This document shows positions 51,529 to 62,745 of a stretch of DNA of 64,000 nt, in pieces (within the stretch, counting starts at the first letter, position 1; every line of letters begins with the position of its first letter). The stretch spans positions 2,604,001-2,668,000 of the forward strand of contig CADCXC010000037.1 of NCBI GenBank assembly GCA_902806595.1, written 5' to 3'. The position numbers and the translations under genes were made by a program. Source of the stretch: Pyrenopolyporus hunteri (lineage: Eukaryota; Ascomycota; Sordariomycetes; Xylariales; Hypoxylaceae). Under the pieces are notes generated by a model. It was not told where the DNA came from and did no database searches. It saw only the letters and a list, made by a program, of their open reading frames with translations.

Positions 51529-52282
51529 ATTTGTATACAAATAAAATAACTTGACAGGCAGTTAATCATAATGGGACATGGATACCTATAAATCTGATAG
51601 TATGTGCTGTTTATTAGTTGTTAAATTTGCGGTTTAATAATGCGTATGAGCACCCCGGATGCTTTTGAAGACATAGAGGGGCCGGGCTCAGAGGGAGAGG
51701 GAAAGCTCAAAAAAGAAGAAGAAGAGTATAATAACTTCGTAAAGGTGAAATGAAGGCATTTATATAAGGGGTAGGCGATCTTGTATAATAGCACCACCAA
51801 TTATACTCCTATATGAGGTTGCCTGAGGGAACGAAGGGGTTGTGATTTTCGGCGGGTCCGCTAAAATGATCGGGCTAAAATGATTGTGATGAAAAAGAGC
51901 TGAGCTGCCCGTGTTCTTGCATATTTCCCGATACTATTCATCTAAGCGAGTATCAGGAATGACATTTTTAAATCTGGACCAATCATATTTTTACGTAATC
52001 ATTCACACCCGCGATAAGAAGATAATAGGTAAAGTCCACCGTCGGCGTGCTGACAGCTGGAACGTATCACGGTCACTTGGCAAACACTTTCCGTGCCACA
52101 TTACGACTCCTTCTTTTCTACATATGCGCTCCCAACTGCGCTACCTGCAAACGACAACGACGACGACGACGGCGAAACGAGGCCTGGTCTTCGGCGAAAG
52201 GCTCCCGCGAATCTATTACGGAATGGTCTAAAGTACGAATCCCGCAGGAAGGTCGCAGAGGTGCCCTGCCACCTTCACCACC
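51529..52282. other. Intergenic region and SEC6 leader
   Basis: Contains a purine-rich AAGAAGAAGAAGAG stretch at about 51713-51727 and, just before SEC6, an ACGACGACGACGACGG run at about 52156-52172. No gene is seen. It should hold the SEC6 promoter. Confidence 0.5.
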
Positions 52283-54538
52283 ATGGACGCTCCCCTAGTC
52301 AAGCTCTCGGAGCTTCTCCGACACCCGGATGATCTCGACAAGATCACCGCGCTGAAGCTGGAATTCACGCGAAAGAAAGCCGCCGTCGACTCCCAACTAC
52401 GAGGAGGCTTGCGAGAACAATTAGAGACCACCCAGTCTGGTATGAATGGCATCACCGACGGCCAGAAGACCCTTCAAGCGATCCGAGACGAGATGATGAA
52501 GATCGACCAGCTTTGTTCCGAATCGCAGAACATGATCAAGGACTTCGCCAGCATCAACCTGGTATCCCAGGCACATAGGAATTTCGGCGCTGTGGAAACT
52601 ATGGTGGAGAACCTCCAGACGTTCAACGACCGCCTTAACAGGGTTGAGGATATGTTGCGACAAGACGAAGAGGACAAGGAAAACATGCCGAACCTCCTTT
52701 CAGTGCACTACGAATTGACGCAGCTACGAAATATTCGAGACGACGCTATGGAACAGATACAACGAGCCGACGACCCCAGCCTACAGTCTACGCTAGAAGA
52801 TTACTTCTCGAGGTTAGACGACGCCATAGATTGGTTCGACGAGCACATCGGTCTCATCGCGCTCAACATGATTAACCTCCTGATCGCCGATAACAATAGT
52901 CTCGTGGTCCGTTTGGCGATCATCGTCGAGGCCGAGGAGAAGAGCGATCAAAGGGTCGAGGCTCTGCAAGAAGCTCTGAAGGACCACAAGGAGATGGCCG
53001 CGCGATTCCAAAGCATCACGGACGGCGCCAAGAAGATCAGGGGATACAAGGATAAATTCCTAAAGTCGATAGCGGTCAACTGCGAAGGGCAATTTGCCGA
53101 AGTAAGGGAGGAGTTTCTGGCGGATCCTACGAAGCTGGAGAAGATGATGAAGTGGTTCTTCAACGACCTGAATGCTGTCAAGCAAGGAATGGTGCCCCTG
53201 ATGCCCAAGAAGTGGAAGATACTCAAAACCTACGGCGATATATACCACCAACACATGCATGATTTCCTAGTCGGCATGATAGACGATCCCGAATCCAGCT
53301 CGGCAAATACGCTCGAGATTATAAACTGGCCAGAGAAATACTACAAGAAGATGAGGAAGCTTGGATTTGCGGAGAGCGACCTCAAGCCTCACGTAATAGA
53401 CAACCGAGAACAAGAGCTGGTCAAGGACTTCCGCCAGCTCATCATCAAATTCCTCGACGAATGGATCGAGAGAATTTTCGCGCAGGAGAGACGCGATTTC
53501 GCGGACCGAAACGTCGAGGGTTCGAACTTGGATACGGATGAGTATGGCTATTTCCGTACCCGGAACCTGGTCGACATGTGGCGCATGTTGCGGGAGCAGG
53601 TCGACGCCGCTGCGAACTCGCAGAGGACCGACGTGGCCGAGGGCGTTATTGACGCCATGTTCCTCCGGCTCCGCAGTCGACAGCAGTCCTTCCAGAAGAT
53701 GCTCGAGGAGGAGGCCGCAAAATACGAGGCCGATAAAATACCCGAGCTGGAGGGTTTCCAGGCGTTGCAAGACTGGCTCATCGCAACGGCCAACGACCAG
53801 ATGGCCTGCATCGACGACAATGAGGAGGAGGGCCGCTTCGCATACCTTTCGAGCTTCAAGCAGAAGTTCGAACCTATAGTGACACCGCAATACATGGAGC
53901 GGGCCGAGAACGAGATCGCCCTGCTCAGCGAAAGCTACATCGACCTGAGCACGTGGTGCCTGAACAAGTTCGCCGGGCTCGTGATCGCGGTGGACTTCCG
54001 GACGGTGATGCCGACCTTCTTCACGCCCAAGTGGTACGAGACGACGGCGATGAAGCAGATGATCATCACGGTCGAGGAGTACGTCGGGGACTACCAGCAG
54101 GTGCTGCACCACTCGCTGGTGGACGTGTTCATCCAGATCCTGGCGGACGAGCTGCTGGTGCAGTACCTCATGGCCGTGCGCAACAAGGGCGCCAAGTTCC
54201 GCCGGGCCGACCCCTTCCAGGACAAGATCTTCAACGACGTCTCCACCGCCTTCGAGTACTTCCGCAGCCTGCCCAACCAGGACCTCAGCAACGACATCAC
54301 CCAGAGCTGGCGCGTCACCGAGAACTTCCTCGCCCTCCTCTCCGCCCCCAAGGACGCCGTCCCCGACGCCTTCCAGGACTTCAAGTCCAAGTACTGGGAC
54401 CTCCAGATCACCTGGGTCGAGGCCGTGCTCAGGTCCCGCGACGACTTCGAGCGCGGCATGTTGAATGCTGTCAAGGCGAGGGCGGCCCAGATGGATGTTG
54501 TGAGGGGCGCTGAGACGATCATGGGGAAGGTTAAGTAG
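52283..54538 (+). CDS. SEC6: Exocyst complex component SEC6
   Basis: A subunit of the octameric exocyst, which tethers secretory vesicles to the plasma membrane at sites of polarised growth such as the hyphal tip. A single exon gives 751 residues, the normal size of the family. The N-terminus is helical and charged, with heptad-like segments (about residues 40-130, MKIDQLCSESQNMIKD) fitting the coiled rod used for packing with SEC8. The central part contains the recognisable GDIYHQHMHDFL and INWPEKYYKKMRKLGF. The C-terminal domain holds TDEYGYFRTRNLVDMWRMLR, YVGDYQQVLHHSLVDVF and the ending helices with MLNAVKARAAQMD. The ATG at 52283 sits in the good context CACCATGG and opens the conserved N-terminus (VKLSELLRHPDDLDKI). 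The 3' half is rich in C-ending codons and throws long shadow frames in other frames. Confidence 0.95.
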   Translation: MDAPLVKLSELLRHPDDLDKITALKLEFTRKKAAVDSQLRGGLREQLETTQSGMNGITDGQKTLQAIRDEMMKIDQLCSESQNMIKDFASINLVSQAHRNFGAVETMVENLQTFNDRLNRVEDMLRQDEEDKENMPNLLSVHYELTQLRNIRDDAMEQIQRADDPSLQSTLEDYFSRLDDAIDWFDEHIGLIALNMINLLIADNNSLVVRLAIIVEAEEKSDQRVEALQEALKDHKEMAARFQSITDGAKKIRGYKDKFLKSIAVNCEGQFAEVREEFLADPTKLEKMMKWFFNDLNAVKQGMVPLMPKKWKILKTYGDIYHQHMHDFLVGMIDDPESSSANTLEIINWPEKYYKKMRKLGFAESDLKPHVIDNREQELVKDFRQLIIKFLDEWIERIFAQERRDFADRNVEGSNLDTDEYGYFRTRNLVDMWRMLREQVDAAANSQRTDVAEGVIDAMFLRLRSRQQSFQKMLEEEAAKYEADKIPELEGFQALQDWLIATANDQMACIDDNEEEGRFAYLSSFKQKFEPIVTPQYMERAENEIALLSESYIDLSTWCLNKFAGLVIAVDFRTVMPTFFTPKWYETTAMKQMIITVEEYVGDYQQVLHHSLVDVFIQILADELLVQYLMAVRNKGAKFRRADPFQDKIFNDVSTAFEYFRSLPNQDLSNDITQSWRVTENFLALLSAPKDAVPDAFQDFKSKYWDLQITWVEAVLRSRDDFERGMLNAVKARAAQMDVVRGAETIMGKVK

Positions 54539-57500
54539 TACATGTATGTATACCTAAGTTATTATTGTAGATGGACGGATGGAATGAGGTATGAATGCCT
54601 TCTTGAGCGGCGTAGTAATAAAAATCTGAATTTATTGTGGGATTCGTGTTCTCTATAATCCGTATATTGTGACAATTGACGATGTTTATTTGTAAGGGGA
54701 GTTTTCGATGAGCTACATAGTAAGATAACCCAACACTCGCCCCTATTCTATGTTTTATACTACTCGCCTAGTTAGGTATAATCGGAAATTCCAGTCCTAA
54801 TATCTATAATGCGCATAGCAGGAAAAATCTTCTGTCTTGGGCGTTATCTAAATTTGCCCTACATTCACTCATTACCTCTCGCATTTTAAAGCTACCTAAC
54901 TTACTCCCCAACTACTAATCAATATGCTCACCGGATAACCAAATTAATTATTATAGATACCTACCTGAACTATTCTTTGGCTATTTCCAGTGCCTGACCT
55001 CTATAATGGCTGGTTTTCTAGTAAAGGGTTGCGGACTTCCTATTCTATTCTGGCCGACTGAAATTGTTCCAGCCAGACAGAAAGACAGGCATGAAATTCA
55101 TCAACATGTTCAAGCTTCGTAGTTGATTTACCATTAATAATTACCAACTTGCTAAACTTCGCGATTTCTCAATCGTCATTTTAAACATATTCGCATAAGC
55201 TCCTGCAAAACAACTAGCCAATCATAGACCACGCGTACCTTACATGTACTACAGCCGGCGCCAATTCGAGGACGGAGGCCAAAGCCCCATTAGGCTAAAG
55301 GGATTCCTTCATTACCCGACCATGGTTTCCGGCATACGTGAAGTTAGTCTGATTTCTTATTTATAGGATTTGGAGTTTCTCAGATTCCTTCTCAGGGCGG
55401 GTCGATGAACTACCTCCACGATGAAAGAGTATCAGAAACCCATACAGTTCGTACACGGTAAAGGGGTGGCTTGATATTAAACGTCCGCGATCGTATTCTA
55501 CCCGTGGCACTTCTCGGATGGGAGAAGGCGTAGTAAATGCATGTGGAGTTGTGCCGGAGTGGATTCCGGAAAGACGCCTCTTGCCTTTTCACAGTACTAT
55601 TTCATTCCCCGCCAGTTATACGATAGGCTGCTTATCCTGATGCAGGCGTCTCGTATTCATTATAGCGCAGGCGTATTCCGCATCTATGTGTATCTGGTGC
55701 CTGGGGCGCATGTCTGCTTATTGGCCGACAATGGCTGATCAAGATTAGGCACGATAGTACCTCCCGTCAAATGGATATATTTCCCGAGCTGAACCGTTCC
55801 GAGACGGTAGGCGCTCCGTTCAGAGGTAGCCAAAGCGCTATTTGATCGGAATACCCTATAAATCCGAGAAGATCTCCGAGTTGTCCAATGGATAGGTAGT
55901 GAGGGTTTGGGTCAGCTGTTGTGGAATTATTAATGCCATCATTAAGCGGTAAATATACCGGATGCTTCGGAGAAGTAGAGCTTCTAGGGGAAGCCGAATG
56001 GTATAGAGAAGACTAGAGATGGATCACGAAATGTTGCGTCTTGAGAATTCAGAGTCGTTTCTTGATAGTACCTAGAACCGCAAGAACGAATCAGAACGGT
56101 TTGGGTAGGAGCGGATTATGCGGTGCACCAGGGGTAGTGTGCACTTCTGGCAATTGGAGGAGCTTCATGCCGGCTGCTTAGTCGAGTATGTGCGGATGAA
56201 CGCAAAGAACCAATGTTGGTCGCTAGGATTCCATAGATAAGCCGATCCCAAGTCAGTCTCGCATCTGCTTCAGCAAGCGCGCCGTAAAAAAAGGTAAAGG
56301 CAGATAGATACAGTCCAGATATCCATAGGTGGTACAGGCCATGAGTCACCCGTTGCTGGGTGGAAACCGGGTAGCTGGACTTATCGAGATCCTGCGTCCA
56401 GTCCCCGGACGAATAACCCGCCCTCTCCTTTTACGGGGGCTGGTCGAAGGCCGCTGCTTAGGCCATCAGATATCAATGTGGTAAAATTCTAGTAACGAGA
56501 GCGGAAGAAAGGACTAATGTATGTCAGCAAATATGTACGCTATTGTACTACAGAAGAAGCTGCTTATAGGCGCGATAGCATTGCCACATATTTAGCGGGA
56601 TCGACGGGGCAATCTAGCCAACTACACACCGGGCTGGGGAAACGAACCGCTCTCATTTCGGCGTCGATTGGTGGGAGGCTACGTTGTACAGCAACGGTGC
56701 AGCTGGTGACGCGTGTGGCTTGTTTGAGAATATCTATGCTGGGCTCACCGCCGGCAGTGTGGCCATTTGGAGACGCTGGACTCTCGAATGATAAACTAAT
56801 ATCGAAGGAATAAACATTTGTCATCAAGGACTGGTGACTGGTCCGGAACGTCGAGACACCGTAGTTATCCCTATATTTTAGACCATATGATTCGGTACGT
56901 CCAATCCCAGAAGCGTTTTGGGTGTGATTAAGGATGCTAGGAATGGTTGCGTTCTTCGAGCGTCCCCACGATCTAATAGGACGATACGATTCATACCTAA
57001 ATCATGAATAGGAATCGCGACGCGGAGACGGTAGGCAACTCGGGTGAAGCGGATAGATCGACCGCCGGACCGGTACCTTGAACGGGGGACAGGATAGTCC
57101 CGTCGTATTGTAATTATCTGGTGTAACTTGGCCCTCGTGGTCAGCCCTGACAGGACGAACTGAACAGTAGCATCAAGGGCACAGCAGGACAAAACATTAA
57201 AACAACGATCCAACGAGATCAGCCGATGCAGCACAGAGTGACTGCATGGTTGCGTGTGAAAAGCTTAAGCCTGCGAGATGTCTGTCGCGGGGCCGTTTCG
57301 TTCGGATAGAGAACTGCTGATACACACCTATGCCCGAAAAGATTACAATACCCCAATGGCATATATTAGGACCGCGTACTCTCCATATCCCCGTCTACGA
57401 CGCTGACGACATCGTAATGAGGGACCGCTCTGGGTAAAGAGTTACCTTCCCGGATAGGTATCTACCAGGCGGACTCTCAGAGGCATTCGAATTTCCCCTT

Positions 57501-59490
57501 TGGACGGGCAATAAAACAGCTGTCTAGTTGTATGACGTTCCACACGGATATGTAAAGCTATGCCGCTCTTATGTACGTAAAGATGTGGGATGAGGGTTAG
57601 AAGGATTGATCGCCAGCATGGTTCAGGCTGGCATCGACCGTCACAACGGCGCTAGTCTCATGAAAAGTCGATCGAAAGCTGCAGGGCGACGACCATACCG
57701 ACGCCCACTCGGCTACACACCGTAGGCGCGCCGCCGCAAACGGCCCTCAGCCGTCGGGGTGCTGTCACTACGCCTCGCTGGGCTTGGCTAGGAGGGTTTG
57801 GCTGGGCTGGATGCATATGCTATGCAGATTCGAGCAACCCGGCGTTCTGGAAACAGACTTGGCAATGAAACTCGCATGTTCAAGCTCATATGGGATAGGC
57901 GTCCAACCAGTAAACAATGACAAACATCAATGCGGGCCAAGCTCACCAAGAGTTGCACATAGGCTTGGCTCCAGGAATGGCCGAGTACGAAAGGTCCTTG
58001 GCGTATGTGCAATGTCACGAGAAGTTGATTGGGGATGGTGTGCTTAGGTGTGATGGTATCTGCCTCGTCTGGCGGCGGTTAATTAGTTGCAAAGGAGAAA
58101 AAAAAGCTTAAAAGTCAAATGACGCTGACTGCAGTCGCGGATGATTTGCAGCTGGGCTCGCAATCTATCAATCAGGTAGGCACCTATTATTTACGACGTC
58201 ACCAGCCGTAGCCCGCACCTTCGATTGATGATGTTAAGGTCAAATGTTAGGAAGAGAGGGCTAAATTATAGTTGACATGGATCCGCGAACGTACAGGTAC
58301 GGGTGCAGGTGTAGGCACAGGTACCTAGCGTAATACCTAGGTAGTGGAGTGCACTGCCCGGTACCTAAAAGGTTAAAAAGTCGCCTATGTAAAGTTGCTC
58401 TTGCCTCCACTATACCATAGCACCTCACTAGAACGGGTGCTTTCCATTCGTTCTATAATACCTAGGTAGGTAGTCCTGGTAGTAGCCTAAGGGCCTCAAG
58501 AAGATAAGCTGGGTACTTCCTACCCAAGGTAAAGAGGTGGTATGCAGTTAGCCAACAATTCACCCAAGGACCGTTCTAGGGAGCGCGCCAACGGTCTTGA
58601 CCTGCCTAGGAACCCCACTATGGTATGCCGAAAGCGCCCCTCTAGCTCCTAATCGCTCCTCAGTGGCTCCCCTCGGCCCCTGTAAAATTCAAACCCCTCG
58701 GCTCTCATGGCTTCACCCTACTGGTCTTGCCAATTCTGCGCCTGAAGCGATTGCCCGAATCAAACTCGAGGCCATTCATATCATGTCACTTCATTCATTC
58801 CTTCCTCTTCCAGCGCTCGAAACGGGATAAACAAAGGAAGCAGGAGCTGCGTTAAGGGTAAAAAAGTTGGGTCGACGTTTTGGAGAGAGAGAGAGAGAGG
58901 ACCTAACCTCCAGAACCTTTTTTTAATTAGTAGAAAACTTTGTACTTTGCACTTTTGCACTCTTGCCAACATTTTCTCGAGCTTGACTCACGTTCATCAC
59001 ACCCAGATTTTGATTCTTTTTCTTCTCCTGCCGCGATCGCAACCGAGATTTTTTATCTTGAGGAGGAAGGGAACCATATATGCTACATACAAAGGTATAC
59101 TCCAGGTATACCTAAGGTTTAAAGAGAAGAAACGAAAAAAAGGGAAAAATATATTACTCTGGTTACTGGTTACTGGTCGCTTGTGGTCTTGGATCACACG
59201 TGGGACGCCGACAACAGCTTCCTCGGTCCGGCAACATTCCTATCTTCTTTGTCGATCACGACACGCACGCCCCAATATTCCCCCGTCTTTCAAGACGCCC
59301 TCTCAGCGTCCATCGCCGACCAGCCGCCTCTTCTCGGAAGCCCTTGGGCAAATCATCTCTTGGTCCTGCACAAAGCCGCCGGCAGCTAACTCGATTGTCC
59401 GCGAACTACATGTCTATTGCGTAACCCGAAGGCCCAATGGGAGCCTCTTACACACACCAGACCCGATAGCATCTCAAGTAGGACGCAGTC
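54539..59490. other. 5 kb mostly empty intergenic region upstream of the AcuM-type gene
   Basis: No intact gene is recognised. Possible decayed coding stretches are 57331-57726 (+) and 56564-57234 (-), listed as a finding only. GGTACC/CCTAGG motifs are dense at 58170-58480. A GA microsatellite (about nine GA units) lies at 58883-58901. The part from about 58860 to 59490 is probably the promoter and long leader of the regulator gene. It contains several short upstream ATG frames that could affect translation. Confidence 0.5.
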
Positions 59491-61824
59491 ATGGAAAGTA
59501 ATGGCAGCCACGCCAAGGACAAGAGGCCCGACAACGACGCCAGGCCAAAAGACGACACCCCTACGACCTCAACAACCACCACGACCCCTGACAATGCCAA
59601 TAAGAGCCCCAAGAAGAGGCGTAAAGTAAACCATGGTATGCCGTGTCATCCTTTCTAAAAAAGAAATTCTCCTAAGCTCACCTCGACTCCGCCGCCGTCG
59701 TATCCGTTATGTGTTGTGTATATGTGTGTGCTATGGGCTAATCGTGGTTGCGCGTTCCTACAGCTTGTGTATACTGCCGTCGATCTGTAAGTCCTCATTT
59801 AGCAAGTTTGTCAAACATCCTAAACCATTGGTTCTACGTCCGCGTATCTACGTATGTAGACGTGCTGACGTCCCCTTGCCCCTTGTTTACGGACGGCTTA
59901 TTTTTTTTATTTTTTATTTTTTTTTTTAAATTTTTTTTATTGTCTCTGTCCCTCCGCCTCAGCTGCAACCGCCTCGGTTTGCTGATGTCATGGGCCATGC
60001 GCCCGAATCTCTTTCTGGTTACTTTCGTGCGTGCGTATCCGTGCGCCTGCGCGCGTTCGTGCGTGTTGTTAGGCTTCACAAAGTACTTGGCTAATACTAA
60101 TACTCCCGGGGCTTCTAGCATATGACTTGCGATCTCGTATGTAAGATCTGTTCCTAAATTTTTTCTGCGTCAATGGCTTGAAAGGGGGGCGGCCGCTGCC
60201 CACCCCGGTTTGCATGAGCCGAGATTGACTGGGATCAAAACCCCCCTATTGAACAGGAGAGACCGTGTACGAGATGTATCAAGCGCAATATTGGCCATCT
60301 CTGCCATGACGAACCCCGGGATCCCGATTCAAAGAAAGCTAAGCCTTCCCTCGACATGACTAGACATGACGAGTCGGAGATCCAACCCGAGCTATCGCAA
60401 AATTCAATAGATCAGAGTGCCGCTGCGATGGCACCACCGTCATTCGACGGGACGGGAGCAGCTCAGAGGACCAAGCAAGGTTTTGGTGCAGCTGCACTAG
60501 GTCAGGCAAACCCCCTACAGCTCGTGTCACCGAATCCGGTCTCTAGTATGCAGGCCAATGGCTCTGGCAGCAATATGAACCAATGTAGGTTTTGTAAAAC
60601 CCTTGTGAGCGTCGTGCCGGCCAGGGGAAAAAAAGCTGAATTTCTGATCTCGTAGTCGGTGGGTTCTCTGATGCCTGGCTATCCGCCCAAAATCAATTCC
60701 ACGATATGCATCATTACCATCCCCAATATATGCTCGCCCCAGAAGTCTCGCACGAGTTCAACCTGCTCAATGATTTCCTGAACACTAGCCTGCTCGACGA
60801 CGCGGGGAATCTGCCGGACGACCAGAATCTGCTGTTCAGGAACAACAACCAGTCGCAACCTAACCAGTCTGACATGGCGGGTTTCGTGGCTAGCGGTAAC
60901 AGCCTTTTAGCCACGGGCGCGATGCAGGCAGGCGTCATGCCTCCGCCAAGCTCGGATCAGGCGAGTTCCAACGCCGTCCCGGCCGACAAAACGCGTGAAT
61001 TCTACCTCCAAGCGGCTGACCCGTCGGGCAACGACACGCCCGAAGCGCGCATGCAACGCGTCATGAAGGCTAAGTACGATGCGGGCCTACTGAAACCGTT
61101 CAACTACATTAAGGGATATGCTCGGTTATCGTCGTACATGGACGGCCATATCGCCCCTGCGTCGAAGCAGAAGATCCTACGACAGCTAGATCGCTTTCGA
61201 CCTAAGTTCCGAGAGAAGGTGCAGGGACTCACAGACATCGAACTAGTCTACGTGGAGATGTGGTTCGAGAGGACCCTGCTAGAATACGACCGAGTCTTCG
61301 CAGCCATGGCGGTGCCGGCTTGCTGCTGGAGGAGGACGGGGGAGATATTCAGGGGCAACAAGGAAATGGCCGAGCTCATCCACGTTCCCGTGGAGAGGCT
61401 ACGAGATGTAGGCCCCCTTTGACGAGCAGTGGCTAGACCATCTACTAATTAGATGCTATGTAGGGGAAAATCTCGCTCCACGAAATTCTGACAGAAGAAT
61501 CGCTTGTACGGTATTGGGAAGAATTTGGCACCATCGCGTTCGACGCAGCGCACGACACGCTCCTGACGGCGTGTGCTTTGAAGAACCCGGACGATCGATC
61601 GAACGACCCAATCGTCAACTGTTGCTTTTCGTTTATGATACGTAGAGACGACCACAAGATGTGAGTCCCGTTTCTTCTTTTTCCCCTTGGGCGGCGTTGC
61701 TTTTACGATCCAATCAGGACTTGCCTAGGTATAAGAAGAGTGCTAACCTGGCTATTACTCCTAATTGGATAGACCCAGCCTCATCGTTGGCAATTTCCTT
61801 CCGCATGACCCTTCAAATTCCTAG
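59491..61824 (+). CDS. acuM: Zn2Cys6 transcription factor, AcuM/Rds2-type gluconeogenesis regulator
   Basis: A nuclear binuclear-cluster activator. The AcuM/AcuK (Rds2/Ert1) group controls gluconeogenic genes and, in some fungi, iron uptake. Seven exons fit in phase: 59491-59635, 59764-59786, 60119-60136, 60257-60584, 60656-61407, 61464-61660 and 61773-61824, giving 504 residues. A basic stretch KKRRKVNH precedes the cluster, whose six cysteines are at 50, 53, 60, 66, 69 and 78 (C-X2-C-X6-C-X5-C-X2-C-X8-C). They are spread over three exons: two on a 23-bp exon, one on an 18-bp exon coding HMTCDL, three on the next. The C-terminal part (VEMWFERTLLEYDRVFAAMA, PACCWRRTGEIFRGNKEMA, EFGTIAFDAAHDTLLTACAL) is the PAS-like domain typical of this group, ending in LIVGNFLPHDP. 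The middle is Gln/Asn/Ser-rich. The choice between AcuM and AcuK rests on the cluster sequence; AcuM is preferred with moderate certainty. Confidence 0.87.
59787..60118 (+). other. Long T-rich intron followed by an 18-bp micro-exon
   Basis: This 332-bp intron is far longer than the other introns in the window. It contains an almost pure T tract at about 59902-59938 and ends CTAATACTAATACTCC...CTTCTAG, with two possible branch sites. The next exon (60119-60136) is only 18 bp and encodes one of the six zinc-binding cysteines, so its inclusion is essential for the DNA-binding domain. Confidence 0.75.
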
Positions 61825-62745
61825 GCATAACATACCCATCCGGGGATACCAGTCCGCATTCAGACGTTTTCCATTTGGACATCAAAGCAGGTATAATTTC
61901 ATGTTACCTCATACGTTACGGCAATAGCATAATGATAGGCGATGCAAGGTGACGATGCACTACGTTGTCGGGATATTTTTATTTTATTATATTTTATCTT
62001 ATTTTTTGTCTTGTTTGATATTCTATTATATTTTCTTCTCGAAATACGATAGATGCATATTCAGGCTTATTAGAGCTCAGGGACCGCGTCGGGTCTAGCG
62101 GCAGTGAGGTACACTCTCTTTTGGGGTGGAAAGAGCAAGAGCGGGAGAAAGAACATTGAAACAACGATGATATTCACTGGGTTTGGAAGGTGATATTGGC
62201 TTCTCCCTGCTACGACTTCCCCTGATTGGAAAGTAAAGTACGACGCTACTGTCTCGTACCTGACCATTAGAACTTTTGGAAGGGGCAAAGAAATGTACGA
62301 ATTCTAACAAATGGAATTCATGTTCCTGCCGTTATCAACTCGACCCTTTAGAATTCTTCGTCTTCTCAATGAGCGTTGCCTTCACCCTTACCAACCCACC
62401 CACTACTTACCTAGTATCGAGATCCGAACCGCTATCGAGATTGTATCTTGTTTCTGTTACTACCTACCCCAAATAGGTAGGTAGCTGACATTCAATTACT
62501 TACGTGTCGAGGCCTACATACATCAAGTACCTGCCTACTTTCATACTTCATACGCACACGCACGTTGTATGTGGTCGGTATGCACGTATCTATCGTGACC
62601 CGTCCTCTACGATAACCACCCCCCACGAGGCTTCAGTAGGTAGTATCCACGCCGTCATTAGAACTGTATCAAGGAAAGCCTCACTGCAGAATATCCAATA
62701 TATTGACTGTTATAGACCTGATCATTCGGGCTCTGACACGTCATC
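61825..62745. other. Intergenic, nothing recognised
   Basis: Contains the 3' flank of the AcuM-type gene, with a T-rich stretch at 61973-62040, and, near 62455-62535, ACCTACC and GGTAGG motifs. The promoter of the SPO22/ZIP4 gene should lie here. No gene is seen. Confidence 0.5.

Noticed and set aside
53267..54112. 281-codon minus-strand frame, and the plus frame at 53953-54513, over SEC6
   Set aside because: Shadows of SEC6, with composition typical of antisense or out-of-frame reading.
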